Shown: positions 13,701 through 25,452, counted from the first letter of the stretch. The stretch: DNA of 64,000 nucleotides from Takakia lepidozioides (GCA_030704615.1 CM060731.1:80768756-80832755); one strand, 5' to 3'. Translations and numbers: made by a program. The notes: a model not told the origin generated them from the sequence alone.

Positions 13701-16700
13701 CGTCAACAGTGGTGCTCACTGTGCTACCAACTCTCTTCATGCAATCGATTGGCAAGCAGATGGAAACTTGAGTTCTCACTTGGAAATCAGAGATCTGGTA
13801 TGTGACTACTTTTCCTTCAGGCAGTGCTCTTGCTGGTTCCACTTTGGAAAGTTCCGAAGGGGGTTGAGATTGGAAAAACTTATGAGTGGGCTTAGTCGCA
13901 ATCAAACACCTAGATGTTCCATCCATGTGGCTGCAGGAATTTCATTCCACTAAGTTCCTTGCTTCAGGGCAAGACTTGTATTATATATGGTGGAAGAGTT
14001 TGGGGCTCCACAGGCTGAAAAGTCTGTGAGATTACTTGGCAGGTTCCGGTTGTGCAACACGCTGAAGAAGGCAACTTTCCAGGCCTCTACTGTTCCAACC
14101 TCATCGCTCATCCATGGTTACCTGACAGTTCTACTCTATTGCTCTCGTCAGCCTGGCGGAGCCAGCAGGTCATTCTGGGTGTAAATGTTGAAACGTACGT
14201 TTTTGTTTTGGACAGCCTTGTCTTTTAAGAGTCCGTTCCAGTCAGATCTAGCTGAGGTTTTACGCTGGCATGAAATAATTTCACATGTCAAGTGTTTTAT
14301 ATCCACCAATTGTGCTGCGGGAGTTGAATGGTCATGTATGTTTTACAATATTTACTCACAGGATCTTCTCTTTACAGGATCTCATTTGTGCCTGAGTCAC
14401 CTAACAGTGGGCATGTGCCTGTATAGTGGCAATGTGACAAGGGTCAGCCCTTCTGATTCACTATCTTCGTGGAACCTTCTTGCAGTGCAAAATGGTTGTG
14501 TCATTTCAGGTATTGCGATTCCAGCTCCATACAATTTTTGGCTTATTTCTCACCCCTCTGTGTACTGTTGTGATAATCAAAGGTAGGTGCACATCTGAAA
14601 TAAGGTATTTGTTGCAGCTTATCTTACCTGAGCGTCTAGCATTCAAAGGCTATTATTAAAACCAACCATTTACTTGTTATTTCTGATCTGTATCTCTCTA
14701 TCCACATGTTTTCATTTTGTACCACGAGGAATAGCAAATGATAAGGTCTGAATGTTTGTACAAGGTTGTAGCTGACCTGTACTGAGGCTGGGACCATTTT
14801 GCTGAGTGGGTGATTGTGATGAAGTTATTAGCTCCCCAACCAGACCTCACAGCTTGAAGCTAGGCCATCTTGCATCGCCTAGCAGCCCAATCAAGTCTGG
14901 TAGGGAATGGAGCTGGTTCAATATATCGGTCCCCTCCCTCAAGTATGCTGAGAAGGTAAATGCCTCTCTTTTCTTGCTTCATCAGTGGTAACATGGACGC
15001 TTTATTATCAGAGAAAGTGTGTTTTCAATTCAATTTTGCTCAAATGCCTCAAATTGAAACAAATATCACAAGAATTCTGTAGATTATTTTACCAGACAAT
15101 CTTGCATTGCATAAATGTTTTGCTCCACTCGCCCCCACTAGGTAGAGTAAGCACTGTTCAATGGCTATCTTTGTTTGAATGCAAGTTACACCCTCAGCAA
15201 TCTCTTGAAAACCAGAAGATTAGAGAAAAGAGCAGAGATCAGTGACGTGCTGAATGCATACTCCAGTTTGGACCAGTGTTGTGCGGGTATATCATATACC
15301 CGGGTATACCCGCAGGGTATATCAGGGTATAAGCATTTAACTATAACCGGACCCGGCGGTTTTACATACCCGCCATTGGAATATAACCGGAGGGTAATTA
15401 TCTACTAATTACCCTTACCCTATACATAACCGGAGTCTTGGGGTGTGGATATACCCTGCCCTGGAGGTGGGTAAAGGCTAGCTCAAAGGGTATATGCGTG
15501 GTGGGTAAATCCTAAGCCTTTGTCCAATTCGCTTGAGCCTTGCTCTAACTCTGCTATAGGTAATCCACTCAACCACCTCACTTTTTAGTTGATGGGCCCA
15601 CCGCTCTCCACGCTCCCTTTAAGTTTAAGCTGGGCCAACCCCCAATCTATTGTTGCACTTACAAACCAACACCTCTTGTGGTGCTTCCAAAGTAGCTTAA
15701 GTTGTGCTCCACCCATGTCCTAAAAATCTTAGTTTTAGGAACGCGAAGTTGGTTTATGTAGGTACGTACGTTACCACTGGATTGTTTTATCAATATTCCA
15801 AGCATTATTGAATGTATCACTCATATCTCTTGAATATATAATTGAATAAAAAAATAGAAATATACTTATTTAACTATTCCCGGTATTTATTTATACCCTC
15901 AGGGTATAGATGAGGATTTCTACCATTTATTTATACCCTTCAGATTCTACCAGCAGTAATATACCCGTAGGGTAAATATAATTTGGGAAATATAGTATAC
16001 CCGGACCCGGAGGGTATGTCTAAAACAATATACCCGCACAACACTGGTTTGGACTCACCGTGGTAAATCTCTGAAGTCTGGCCTATTGAAAGCGCTTTAC
16101 CATATCATCCACTTCCATATCATCCCGTGGATTCCAGAAGCCAATTGAGTCCCTTTCCTGAATAGAGAGAAAGCCTTGAGACCTAAAGACTTAGGGTAGA
16201 TTGCAATGTTGCATTCAATCTTGCCCGCTGGGCAAACACTCTTCATTTACACAGGAGATATATCACCCCTTGCAGGTGGAGTCAGCAATTGCGTCAATGA
16301 GATACGAAATCCTGCAGATTCCAGTACCTCTTACAGAGTCACACAGGAACCTTTCTGAAGGTATGTGCTTCATGGTTTCCCTCTCATTGACCTCCCTATT
16401 TTCTAACAAGCTTGGGGGGATTGCATAGACCTGTTTCATGTTGTGGGCATTTAGTGTCACATGAACCTGTCATTGGGCTAGTTTGTTAATCAAAAGTGCT
16501 CAGTGCGATTTTGAAGTTGGGTGTTAACTCCTGCTTGATCCCTCCAGGTGCCAGGCAATCATTTGAGGCCATATTTGTTTCTCCAAAGGTTTCAAACAAC
16601 AAACCACTAATTGGAGAATCAAAGAGACCTGACAGTATTCCCCCCCTTGTGTTAGTTCTGCATGGTGGGCCCCATTCGGTGACACAGACAAGCTTCTCTC

Positions 16701-18879
16701 GGACATTAGCCTTCCTCTCAGCGTTGGGATTTAGTCTACTTCATGTCAACTACAGGTATCATAATTGTGGCAGGACATGCACATTTTTTAATGTACTTTC
16801 TCAGTTCCGGTGATGAACTGGTCGGGATTTGCAGGGAAGTCTTCCAGACAGCATCATCATTAGTATATGATATCAAGAGACCAATTGACCACTAATATAT
16901 ATGTACATCTTAGAAGATAGTTCTGGAGAATTTATGAAGGCCTATTCACTTGGGTTGCTTTGTTTCTGTTGGTGCCAGGGGCTCATTGGGCTTTGGAGAG
17001 GAAGCATTGCAATCACTACCGGGCAATGTCGGTCACCAGGTGAAGTGGATCTTTTTTTTTATCCAACTCATTCATGCCCTCTTTACTTGGTTCTGGAACA
17101 TTCATGGAAATTTCACCAAGTTCTCGAAGGTGGACTACCTGCCAGGTTATTAAGTCTCCCATGCACAGTTCCACCTGCTGTGGAGCAAGTACCGACTAAA
17201 GCAAAACATTTTTGTTTCCTAAAGGAATGTTTCTTCCAAAGGTGTTACTGTCTTTCTTTTATTTGGCATTGAATCAGCTTGCTCCTGTCAACAACACACA
17301 GGATGTGGCAGATGTACTGGCGGCTCTTGACCAAGTTGTCGAGAATGGGCTGGCAGACCCAACAAAAGTTGCAGTCTTGGGGGGCTCCCATGGGGGCTTC
17401 CTTGCCTCACACCTCATTGGCCAGGCATGGAGCATCATTCTGTCTCCTTATTTTGATCAACTATTTTAGCTTGACTACATGTGCACTTAAGCAGCCTTGT
17501 TTGCTAGTGATGCTAACACAGTGGATGTCGATTCTTTTTGGCAGTCAAGCTGAATTGATCCTTCAAAATAAACGCAGTTTTTAACATGTGCACTGGTTGT
17601 TTTTCCCCTTATATTTTGACTCGTCATTTTTGGCTCTGGGCGTCCAGGCACCTGACCGATTTACTACAGCCATACTTAGAAATCCTGTGTGCAATGTGTC
17701 ATCAATGGTTGGCATCACGGACATCCCTGACTGGTGTTACGTGGAAGCCTTTGGCAAGGAGGGCTTAAGTACCTACTCAGAGGCACCCTCTGCTAATGAT
17801 CTGAGCATGCTCTATCAATGCTCGCCTATCTCTCACCTTTCCAAGGTATGCTGTCATCTTCAGTCCATAGTAATGCAAATATATGCTACTGTGATAGGCA
17901 AAGTCAGGCACATTTGATTTTGGCCCATGTCACCTTTAGAGGTGGTGGTGAATGCTACAGCCACTTCTGAGTCAAGTAAACCCACAAATGTAGTTGCTGC
18001 AATAAATTTATTGTTTGAATATCAAGGATATTTGTAGTATCATGAATAGTCCATAACATGGAGCGTTTATCTTAGTGCATGGGTCCAGTTCTTTCAAAGT
18101 CCAATTGAACCCTTGCCTCCAGTAGTTGCTGGGTCCGGTATGTAGTTTCGAATCATTAAGTGGAGTCGAGATGCTTCACCGTATGAATGACATCCTCTCT
18201 ATGCAGGTGAAGGTGCCGACATTGTTTTTGCTTGGAGCCCAAGATCGTAGGGTGCCAGTTTCCAATGGATTCCAGGTAATGTTTCCAATGGAAACCCTCA
18301 GATTCAAGCAGCATTGTGAATTCTTTGGAAAAGTCAAACAGGTAAGAGGAAGACTTATTTTACCTGCCAGGGTTGTTCAACAAGATGAATGGATAAACAC
18401 AACGGGACCAGGATCGGTAGCAGTTGGCTCATTTATTTCACAGCTCACAGATTAAACTAATGGTGGGTGGCAATTCGTGACACGTGTCCTTAATTTGGCC
18501 AACCCTGGCTGTATTATCAAATAGATTTGTGGCCTTTATCACAGCTATTGTGTTATTGTGGAAGCAGTATGTACATGCGTTGCGGGCCCAGGGGCTGGAG
18601 GTGAAACTCATTCTTTTCCCGGAAGATGTGCACTCCATTGACAGGTACCTCCCATTGTGCTCCTTTCTGAATCTGATCACAAGGTGGAATAGGGATATGT
18701 ATGGTGACAATATTGACTCAAAATGAAATGCAGTACAGTATCTTTTGTGTTTAGCAGTTCAAAACAGTCCCAAGACTAATAATTTACTGATGTACAAGTA
18801 CGGCCCTTCTGGGTGCAGGCCCCAATCTGAGTTCGAGAGCTTTCTCAACACTGGAACTTGGCTGAAGAGATTCACCTAA
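7752..18879 (+). CDS. AARE: acylamino-acid-releasing enzyme (prolyl oligopeptidase family S9)
   Basis: A serine peptidase that removes N-acylated amino acids from peptides and can degrade oxidised proteins, in cytosol and probably plastid. I place 17 exons: 7752-7893, 8125-8452, 8945-9172, 12221-12451, 13136-13210, 13659-13797, 14043-14194, 14427-14509, 14825-14955, 16276-16360, 16548-16755, 16979-17039, 17302-17424, 17648-17845, 18207-18275, 18568-18644, 18819-18879. They total 2391 bases, 796 codons plus stop, with no phase conflict, close to the plant family length. Exons 1-9 give the beta-propeller and exons 10-17 the alpha/beta hydrolase. The catalytic triad is visible: Ser ~650 in GGSHGG, Asp ~741 in GAQDRRVP, His ~773 in EDVHSID. 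The start of exon 9 is the weakest boundary. Intron 13 needs a GC donor. An in-frame upstream GTG exists at 7710, but the ATG at 7752 is preferred. Confidence 0.93.
9425..10330 (-). mobile_element. 5'-truncated non-LTR retrotransposon (LINE), copy A
   Basis: Minus-strand frames at 10344-10060, 10073-9807 and 9804-9598 encode the region after the reverse transcriptase catalytic core. They include a YLGVEFSSSCNW-type motif, an arginine-rich segment, and a C-terminal zinc motif of the form CPMCG-x-PE...FLIQCPG. Frameshifts separate the pieces, so the copy is dead. It lies in intron 3 of AARE in antisense orientation. Limits are approximate; the 3' end near 9425 is indistinct. Confidence 0.75.
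10339..11028 (-). mobile_element. LINE copy B with extra stacked 3'-end fragments
   Basis: Minus-strand frame 11050-10670 repeats the zinc-motif region of copies A and C (CPLCGQPEDN, then PVPLFTNFENLEAEPK). It is 5'-truncated and begins next to a (GA)n tract. Below it, the family's 3' terminal module (GTAGCCTTGTGG...) recurs near 10550, 10490 and, degenerately, 10375. Each recurrence has GAGAGA or a decayed form of it at its end, as if several truncated copies were stacked. Confidence 0.7.
11029..12063 (-). mobile_element. LINE copy C, longest C-terminal fragment, between GA tracts
   Basis: Frames at 12034-11840, 11806-11255 and 11319-11047 on the minus strand give about 330 residues of LINE ORF2 C-terminus, including CPLCGQSEDSIHFLIHC and ending in a stop just before the 3' tail. 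At least two frame breaks separate them. The copy is bounded by (GA)n at about 12040-12063 (5' side) and 11029-11041 (3' side). It lies in AARE intron 3, antisense to the gene. Confidence 0.78.
12040..12063. repeat. (GA)n microsatellite
   Basis: About twelve GA dinucleotides mark the 5' boundary of LINE copy C. Further GA tracts lie at 11029-11041, 10521-10531 and 10331-10338, each at a LINE junction. Confidence 0.95.
15274..16046. mobile_element. non-autonomous hAT-type MITE in AARE intron 9
   Basis: The termini are CAGTGTTGTGCGGGTATAT at 15274-15292 and its exact reverse complement ending at 16046, giving 19-bp perfect inverted repeats. An identical 8-bp sequence, GTTTGGAC, lies immediately outside at 15266-15273 and 16047-16054. 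CAGTG ends with an 8-bp duplication are diagnostic of hAT elements. The 773-bp body has no transposase frame and is full of GGGTATA/TATACCC words, like the subterminal transposase-binding repeats of hAT elements. Orientation cannot be assigned. Confidence 0.93.
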
Positions 18880-19926
18880 TTATTGATGGTGGGAAAATAA
18901 TTATTGGTGTTGCCTCCCTAATAAGTCCACATGAGCTATATTGCCCTTGGGCGGGTACATAATACATGCGGGAGAGGTGGCTATACATTAGTGCTTTTAC
19001 TGTTTGATTTCATTCACCCTTTCCAATGGAATCAGAAGAGATTGTGACGGGAGCGCTTGGATGTGTATGTCGTCATCCCTGCCATCCCTTTTGATTTTTT
19101 GACATCATTGAAATGTTTTGCCATCTTCTTTTGATGACTCTGGGGCAAGTGCAATGATGTCAAAGAGTAATGTTGAGGAGCCCCACTGTGAACGAGTCTG
19201 CTTACCACAATCAGTGCGTAATTACGTAATCTAGATTCCAATTCAGGGATTCCAATTCAGGACATCGGTCTTCAATTTCTTGTGCTAGAACTATTTGTAC
19301 CAGTTGGGCTAAAAATTGCAGTGAGAGAGTTCTTGTTAGTTGGTTACCATTACGCATCTTGTGATGCTCATCCAATGCACGAGAGATCATCTATTCTGAA
19401 CAACAATCAACAGGATCCAGTGCCAGATTCATTGGCAGATAAAAATGAGTCACATAATGCTGAAATGAGAAGCAGTCATGGAGGAAGATGCAAAAATTAA
19501 TGAAATGGGCTCCATAAGAGCTTCTGGAATTGCTGTCATGAGTCACTGGAATTGAGGACTTCATAAGGCTCCATGACGGCTCTCAGCTTCCAGGCATTGC
19601 ATAGGGCTTACACTCTTGATTTGATGTGTGAAGAGTTACCTCAACTGAGTTCTTGGTACTCACAAGCCATGAAACCAGCACAAGGGGTACCTAGCTAACA
19701 AGCACATGGTTACAAATCCCCATTGCTTTTCAGTAAACACATTTCCACGAGTTGCAAGTTGACTACAACAGGCGAAGTGTAAAGCTGAGGTCACTTTAAC
19801 CTCTCCATAGATGGATTATCACTTCCAGTTTCATACGGGAACCTTCTGTGGTCACTGACAGTGGTCGAAAATGCTCTCTAAGAAATGTCGTTGTATTAAA
19901 TGGTCACATAATCCGAGTGACAGGAG
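18880..19926. other. intergenic region between convergent AARE and PLD genes
   Basis: This holds the presumed 3' untranslated regions of AARE (+) and PLD-zeta (-). I see no exon with domain support and no repeat beyond short local ones. Confidence 0.6.
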
Positions 19927-22900
19927 TTAATGAAAAATCTGGGCTGATGCATAGTATTCACTTTCCTTGAAGACTGGCCGCAAATCTTCATCAGACATGA
20001 ATTCGAGGGGAAACAGCACAAGTTGGCCACGAATTGCATCTAATTGGGTCCCTTGGCTGCTCAAAAATGTACCATTCTTGTCGAGTACCTCTGGGGCTAT
20101 GCCAAGGTCCATGCTTGCATGCCCAACCTTCTCCTTCCGTTGGGCCACTGCTTGCCGAAGAGCAACCCTGGAATGTATTTGATCAGAAGGGATGCACCCA
20201 AACACAGACCCAAAAATTGCAGTATTTATCTGAGCTCTCGACATCCACACAGCCTTGTAAGTGGCATCACACACAGGATCCTTTACCACATGTGCCTCTG
20301 AAGGTCGTACACCTAGATGCTCTGCCCACAGAGCCACACGCAACGAGTGAGCAAATCGACCAGCCCTCCAGGCTTTGCCATTCATGGTTGAATTCACACA
20401 CTCATCATCCTCCAACACCACAGCAATTTCCGAATCGCGAGAACCCAGCAAACTTCTGTCATTGAGATTTGCAGAGCCTATCAATACGGATCGATCGTCT
20501 ACTATCATTATCTTGCTGTGCACATATATCTGGCTTGTGGCCAATGGGCCCTCTTCACTGAGCCTTCCATGACTCCGGAGTCCATAGAAGGAGACATAGT
20601 TTTCTACTTCAGACCCTAGGTCATCATATAGGCGTTGCAGCAAGGAATGTCTCCCCCGGCAAATTGTGCGATACTGCCAGTGCATAATCGCTCTCACCGA
20701 TGCAGCACCCCCATCATCCAGTCCCCCCTGAAACCCAGGCAACAAAGGCAAGACCACAATGACCCGGAAACATCGCCCATCCCTGTGTGCGCTCATAATC
20801 TGGCTGTAGAGAGCTTGAAGTACACGATTATGGATAGTATCATCCCCATCTAGGCCTGAGATAAAAAACTGGTTCTCAATATAAATAAAGTGCTCAGCTT
20901 TCTGAATGAGTGAACAATATGCCGCATGGATGCTTCTCTCCTCCAGCTGGCTTGTACCTGCTGACCATTGCCCCACACTTCGTATCACCTGGCATCGGCA
21001 TGGTGTACGTGGGCCAACCTCACCACTTCTGTCAAGATTGGCTACCTGCCCAAGTTCCCCACCTTCTGGCTCCCACCACTCCCTGTCAATGCAGACATCC
21101 CCATTCCTTATACTCAGCTGCTCTTTCAGCCTCTCCCCTCCCTGCTGCTTCCTCTCGGAATCCCTTCTCGTATCTGGATCTTCCACAAAATCACGCATTG
21201 GCACATCTGATGACAACGGCTTGTGCTCATTATTTGAATATGGGACAACTCCACCAAGCAATGGTGAAATACCAATCGACTCTCTTGGGCTTCCTTCCCA
21301 CCCAACATTGTTCCCCATATTCGCTTCTTGCTCCTCCTCTTTAGGAAGTAGCAAGGGTATGTCTGTATAGGAGGATCGCGCAGACAACAAATGCTGTTTG
21401 TCTGAAGCTTGCCGCTGAAGCTCATGTTCTGCCTCCATCAGAGCCTCTGTCTCCTCACAGCCTGTCAAATAGTGCGGGATAACCATGTGCTGTTGGGGCA
21501 AAAGTAGAGGAATTGCTTGCTCATGTGGCGCCTTATTCCTCTTTGCATAATTCCACCGCTGCACAAAATGTCTTGCAACGTCCCGACAAGGGGGACCCCA
21601 CAGCGCACACTGAACATCGTGCCAGGGCATCCGTGGGAACTTCTGCCGATCAAGCTCATCCTTCAAGGTTTCATCCCATGAGGTGGGCTCTGATTCCCTT
21701 GGATTATAGTAGTCTTTGCCAGGCCATGTAAACGGAGGTTGATCCCGCACCTTGTGCTCAGGAGTGTCATAACGTCCAAAGCACAGGTCAAGCCCTCCCA
21801 AGAAACAAACGTGATGGTCCACAATCACAACCTTCTCATGGTGCGACCAAAGGTAGACACCAGATGAGAAGTGGTCGGGATAGCGCAGCACCTTGATGTT
21901 TTCGTGGATACTGAGAAGCCGTTGCTTGGTGTAGTTGCTGTTAATTTTCAAGGCCAGAGCAACCTCCTTGTACAAAAGGACATAGATCTGCACACCCATC
22001 TTTGCTTTCCTTTCCAGCAGGCAGTCCAGTCGAGAGGCTTCGTGAGCACAGAAAGGTCGACGTAGGTAAAGTTCTGGGCATACCCACCAACCTGCTATAA
22101 ATATCTCTGACTTGGCATCTTCAATGGCCAAGGCAATCGCCTCAAAGGCTGCCTTGCCATCAACAAACCATTGGGCCTCACTGCCATCAGAGGCCAAACC
22201 CCTTGGGGGTGCAAACGACCCAAACCTGTGTGGATGGCACCACCCCTCTGGAGGTCTAAGTCCTGCATCATTGATACCTGCTACCCAGTCACGCGCACTG
22301 CCTGCTCGTCTTGTCCGAATTTTCACCACCCGATTGCCACACGTCACCACAAAACTGAAGCGCAAAGGATTTCGCTCCTTTCCAAGTCTTGCAAGTGCAA
22401 TGAGGCCCTCTGTGGCACCCCGGTCAGAAGGGGCAAGCACATCAAACACAATGATGTCTAAAGGTCTGGCATTAGATGGATCTGCAAGAAGGGCTAGGAA
22501 TCCAGGCTTCAGCACAGCCCATACCTGCTGCCAATTCCTATTGCACGAACAACATGATTTCCAACAGTCCGAGCACCCATTTGAATCATCCTCCCTGATT
22601 ATCTTTGGAAGATGTTGCACCATCACATAGCCTTCTCTTAGCTTAGTTCCATACTCCGCTGCAAAGGACAGTTTAGAGACTTCTAAGAACCTGCAAACCT
22701 CCTTAGTGTTCACTATGTCCAAACTTTCCAGAAAATGGTTGAGATAGTGTTGCATAGCGGATGCGGCCCGCTGAGAAATGGTGGGAAGGCGCCCCAGAGT
22801 AGGGCGCATGACTGGTAGTGCTGCACTAGAAGGTACATCTCTTCGTGAGGAAGGGACGTTATCATCTTGCTCATCATCTTCATGTGAGTGGAGACCTACT

Positions 22901-23316
22901 CCAGAAGCCGAATGCTCCCCAAGCCCAAGGTTTTGCACCCATTCTCTAACATGCTCCTGCCTTTCTTGGAGATCTTCAAGTAGCGCCCGTTTCTTCAAGG
23001 CCAGGTGAAGGAACAAAACTTGGGTTGCTCTCCTCTCTAGCTGCCATTTAAATTGCTTGTATTCCAATTCAATGCTGTAAAGCAGCTGGAAGGCCCGGCT
23101 GATGTCATTGCCCTCCAACCTGGACACCTCTACAATTCTCGCCTTGGGCAGCTCGTCAAAAAAGGGGTCATTATCCAAGGTGCCAGATGGGGAGGGAGGG
23201 TTCAGTGGCGAGCCTCGGACATGTGCATACTGGAAGCCTGAGCCCACGGCTCCTGCCTCCCTGTCCTTCGCCAGCTTGCCTCCCTTCTTTCCAGAAAAAG
23301 TCTGCAAGAGCTGCAT
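19927..23316 (-). CDS. PLDZETA: phospholipase D zeta (PX-PH-PLD type), intronless
   Basis: Hydrolyses phosphatidylcholine and related lipids to phosphatidic acid at endomembranes. Members with PX and PH domains are Ca2+-independent and PIP2-dependent, acting in trafficking and phosphate-starvation or auxin responses. The uninterrupted 1129-codon frame has a PX region (about residues 55-235, split by an acidic insert near 145-155), a PH region (about 245-355) with a Cys-rich start, and two catalytic HKD motifs: H493-x-K495-x4-D500 (SHHEKVVIVD) and H933-x-K935-x4-D940 (YVHSKIMIVD). The C-terminus ends RPVFKESEYYA..., as in the family. Length is close to the ~1100 residues of angiosperm PLD-zeta. 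The 23316 ATG is preferred because the frame then contains the whole PX region. An AG just upstream could be a 5'UTR splice acceptor. Absence of coding introns is unusual. Confidence 0.95.
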   Translation of the reverse strand: MQLLQTFSGKKGGKLAKDREAGAVGSGFQYAHVRGSPLNPPSPSGTLDNDPFFDELPKARIVEVSRLEGNDISRAFQLLYSIELEYKQFKWQLERRATQVLFLHLALKKRALLEDLQERQEHVREWVQNLGLGEHSASGVGLHSHEDDEQDDNVPSSRRDVPSSAALPVMRPTLGRLPTISQRAASAMQHYLNHFLESLDIVNTKEVCRFLEVSKLSFAAEYGTKLREGYVMVQHLPKIIREDDSNGCSDCWKSCCSCNRNWQQVWAVLKPGFLALLADPSNARPLDIIVFDVLAPSDRGATEGLIALARLGKERNPLRFSFVVTCGNRVVKIRTRRAGSARDWVAGINDAGLRPPEGWCHPHRFGSFAPPRGLASDGSEAQWFVDGKAAFEAIALAIEDAKSEIFIAGWWVCPELYLRRPFCAHEASRLDCLLERKAKMGVQIYVLLYKEVALALKINSNYTKQRLLSIHENIKVLRYPDHFSSGVYLWSHHEKVVIVDHHVCFLGGLDLCFGRYDTPEHKVRDQPPFTWPGKDYYNPRESEPTSWDETLKDELDRQKFPRMPWHDVQCALWGPPCRDVARHFVQRWNYAKRNKAPHEQAIPLLLPQQHMVIPHYLTGCEETEALMEAEHELQRQASDKQHLLSARSSYTDIPLLLPKEEEQEANMGNNVGWEGSPRESIGISPLLGGVVPYSNNEHKPLSSDVPMRDFVEDPDTRRDSERKQQGGERLKEQLSIRNGDVCIDREWWEPEGGELGQVANLDRSGEVGPRTPCRCQVIRSVGQWSAGTSQLEERSIHAAYCSLIQKAEHFIYIENQFFISGLDGDDTIHNRVLQALYSQIMSAHRDGRCFRVIVVLPLLPGFQGGLDDGGAASVRAIMHWQYRTICRGRHSLLQRLYDDLGSEVENYVSFYGLRSHGRLSEEGPLATSQIYVHSKIMIVDDRSVLIGSANLNDRSLLGSRDSEIAVVLEDDECVNSTMNGKAWRAGRFAHSLRVALWAEHLGVRPSEAHVVKDPVCDATYKAVWMSRAQINTAIFGSVFGCIPSDQIHSRVALRQAVAQRKEKVGHASMDLGIAPEVLDKNGTFLSSQGTQLDAIRGQLVLFPLEFMSDEDLRPVFKESEYYASAQIFH

Positions 23317-25452
23317 GATATAAATATCAGGCTGTCAAGAAAAGCGATAATCTCTAGAAGGAGCTACAATTAAGAAGTCAACTGGCCGGTGTGTAGTATC
23401 AACAGGGTAAAATTGAATGCTTTCACTTTCTGAATTATGCAATTACTTGCATCACTTAAAGTCCAGAATATTGCCCATCCATAGGCAAAGTGAAATGAGA
23501 GAATAAATACACGACACCAACTGTAGCCCCCTAGCTCCCGCACTTCCATGGCCTTTTCTCCTAGTTCACAGTGGTGGATATCTGATTAATTGAAGATACC
23601 AGCCACCAAACGCAAGTAAACCCATGTTCTTGACCAGAGCTATATCATGATGTAACCTCCCCCAAACCACCAAATTGACTTTCCACTTCAAAATTCAACC
23701 AATTATCCTTCCAAAGACTATGTCAAGTTCACACTTGGTGAATATCTCCAGTCCAACCAAACTGATCTTCCACTTCAACAATCAACGAATTCTCCAAAGA
23801 CCAATGCGTCAAGGCGCTTCTCAATAAAGATCGACTGGCGCAAAGCTAGATTGTGAATGACGACAAATAATCCGTGCACAAAGAAGGTCAACACAGAAAC
23901 ACACCTAAAAGCGGCAGATCTTCGCCGACAAACAGTGCAGATTGATAGGTCATGCGTTCCTTCTGAGAGTGAGGAGAACTTCGGAAATGGAGTGGATGGA
24001 AAGGCCACAAAGTCCCAATAACTCCCTCCCGCAGCTTCGATGTGCCCCAATCTTGAGAGCCGCATACTGCCTCTACCCGCGCATCAGTGTGTGCCTTCCG
24101 TCAGATGAAGACGAAAAACTCGAAACTAGAAGTCCAGAACCGGAAACGCGGATACAATGATAGCTCCCGATACGGCTGCGACCGCAGCCAAGCTACACTG
24201 CAGAAAAACCTAAACAGACCTGAACTTCCAAAGATCGCTCAGCTCTGGCTCTTCTTGTTAACACAACCCGGGCAGCACCTTTCCGATTCCATGCATCTGC
24301 ACCTAAATTTTCCGAGGTCTACAGATTTCCAAGACGGATGCGGTGAAGCGTCAACATTCTGCCAGGTCAGAAAACAGTCACCGAAAGGATGCAAAACGAC
24401 ATACGGGCCGATACCACTGCAGTCTGTCAAACTTTCCAGCAATTCATGAGATCGCTTCAGAATCAAGCTACGTGGCTACCCTTGCGCCTATGATGCCTGC
24501 ACAGCAAACCCAGCAGCGTCACGCTGCCTCCCACCACCCACACCACTCTGCCATGTGGAAACCAGATGACTCCCTCGTACATACCCCCACTCCGAGGTCG
24601 CAACTGCCAAGTCACTCGACTCCATCTCCTGTAGGTCGCAGCATTGCCTTCTCCCTACCCCCTTGTTCCGCTCCTCCCCCTCCTCACTGTCCTTGCGAGG
24701 CCCACCACCATCCCCGCAACCAAAGCTCCACCTTCTTCCTCTCTACATGCCTCCCACGCACCAACCATGGCCTACATCCATCCCAAACGGATGAATGCCT
24801 CTGTGAACGGGACCAAATAGTTTAGTTCCCACTTCTAGACGCTTCTTCGGCCTCAAAATAATCTCAACCATCAATCAATGTTGTATAGACGGCTGAGCAT
24901 CACCCACGCAGATCCTGGACAGATTTCGACGAGTGATACGTGTATGGGAATACAGTCAGCACGTTACAGATATCCTCGTACATACATCCAATTAGGCACG
25001 TGTTTTTTATTTCATCCATGTTATGGGATTCATTACTGGTCGTCCCCGGTCAATGGATGACTTCATCCAACTGGTGATTAGTTAATGTTTGATACATAGG
25101 GGTAAAGATGTGAAGCGAATGGGAGAATCCCACGTCATCAATGGAGACGCGCGGTGATAGGTGCGGACCCAGAGAGAGTTTTGGTGTCTCTCTCTCGCTC
25201 GCTGGCTGGCTGGCTGGCTGGCTGCGCTGGAGCTGTGTCGTCATGGCTTGGCTCCCTTTGGTCCTCGCAGCGTCTCAAGCGGTGTGGAGCATAGCTGCTG
25301 CTGACCGGCCCATCTGTTGTGAAGACGGTGGTGAACATGTGCGGACGGTGTGTGCTGTGCCTGCAGCTTTTGCCTGTGTGTGTCTGATCCGTGAGTAAGT
25401 AGGCGAGTTTACAGCGAAATAGGACGTCGTGTTGTGGGATTAGAGTGCAGAG
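23317..25452. promoter_or_regulatory. shared upstream region of divergent PLD and BTB genes
   Basis: About 2.1 kb separates the start codons of two divergent genes, so promoters and 5'UTRs of both should lie here. The BTB-proximal part contains a pyrimidine-rich TCTCTCTCGCTC run followed by a GGCT tetranucleotide repeat at about 25201-25224. No TATA box or named motif was convincing. No additional gene is supported. Confidence 0.5.
25201..25224. repeat. (GGCT)n microsatellite in probable BTB 5'UTR
   Basis: Five to six GGCT units directly follow a TC-rich run about 230 bases before the BTB start codon. This is likely transcribed leader. Confidence 0.85.

Noticed and set aside
20034-21370. Long plus-strand open frames opposite PLD-zeta
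   Set aside because: They lie antisense to a well-supported gene, are rich in Pro, Ser and His as expected for its reverse strand, and show no domain.
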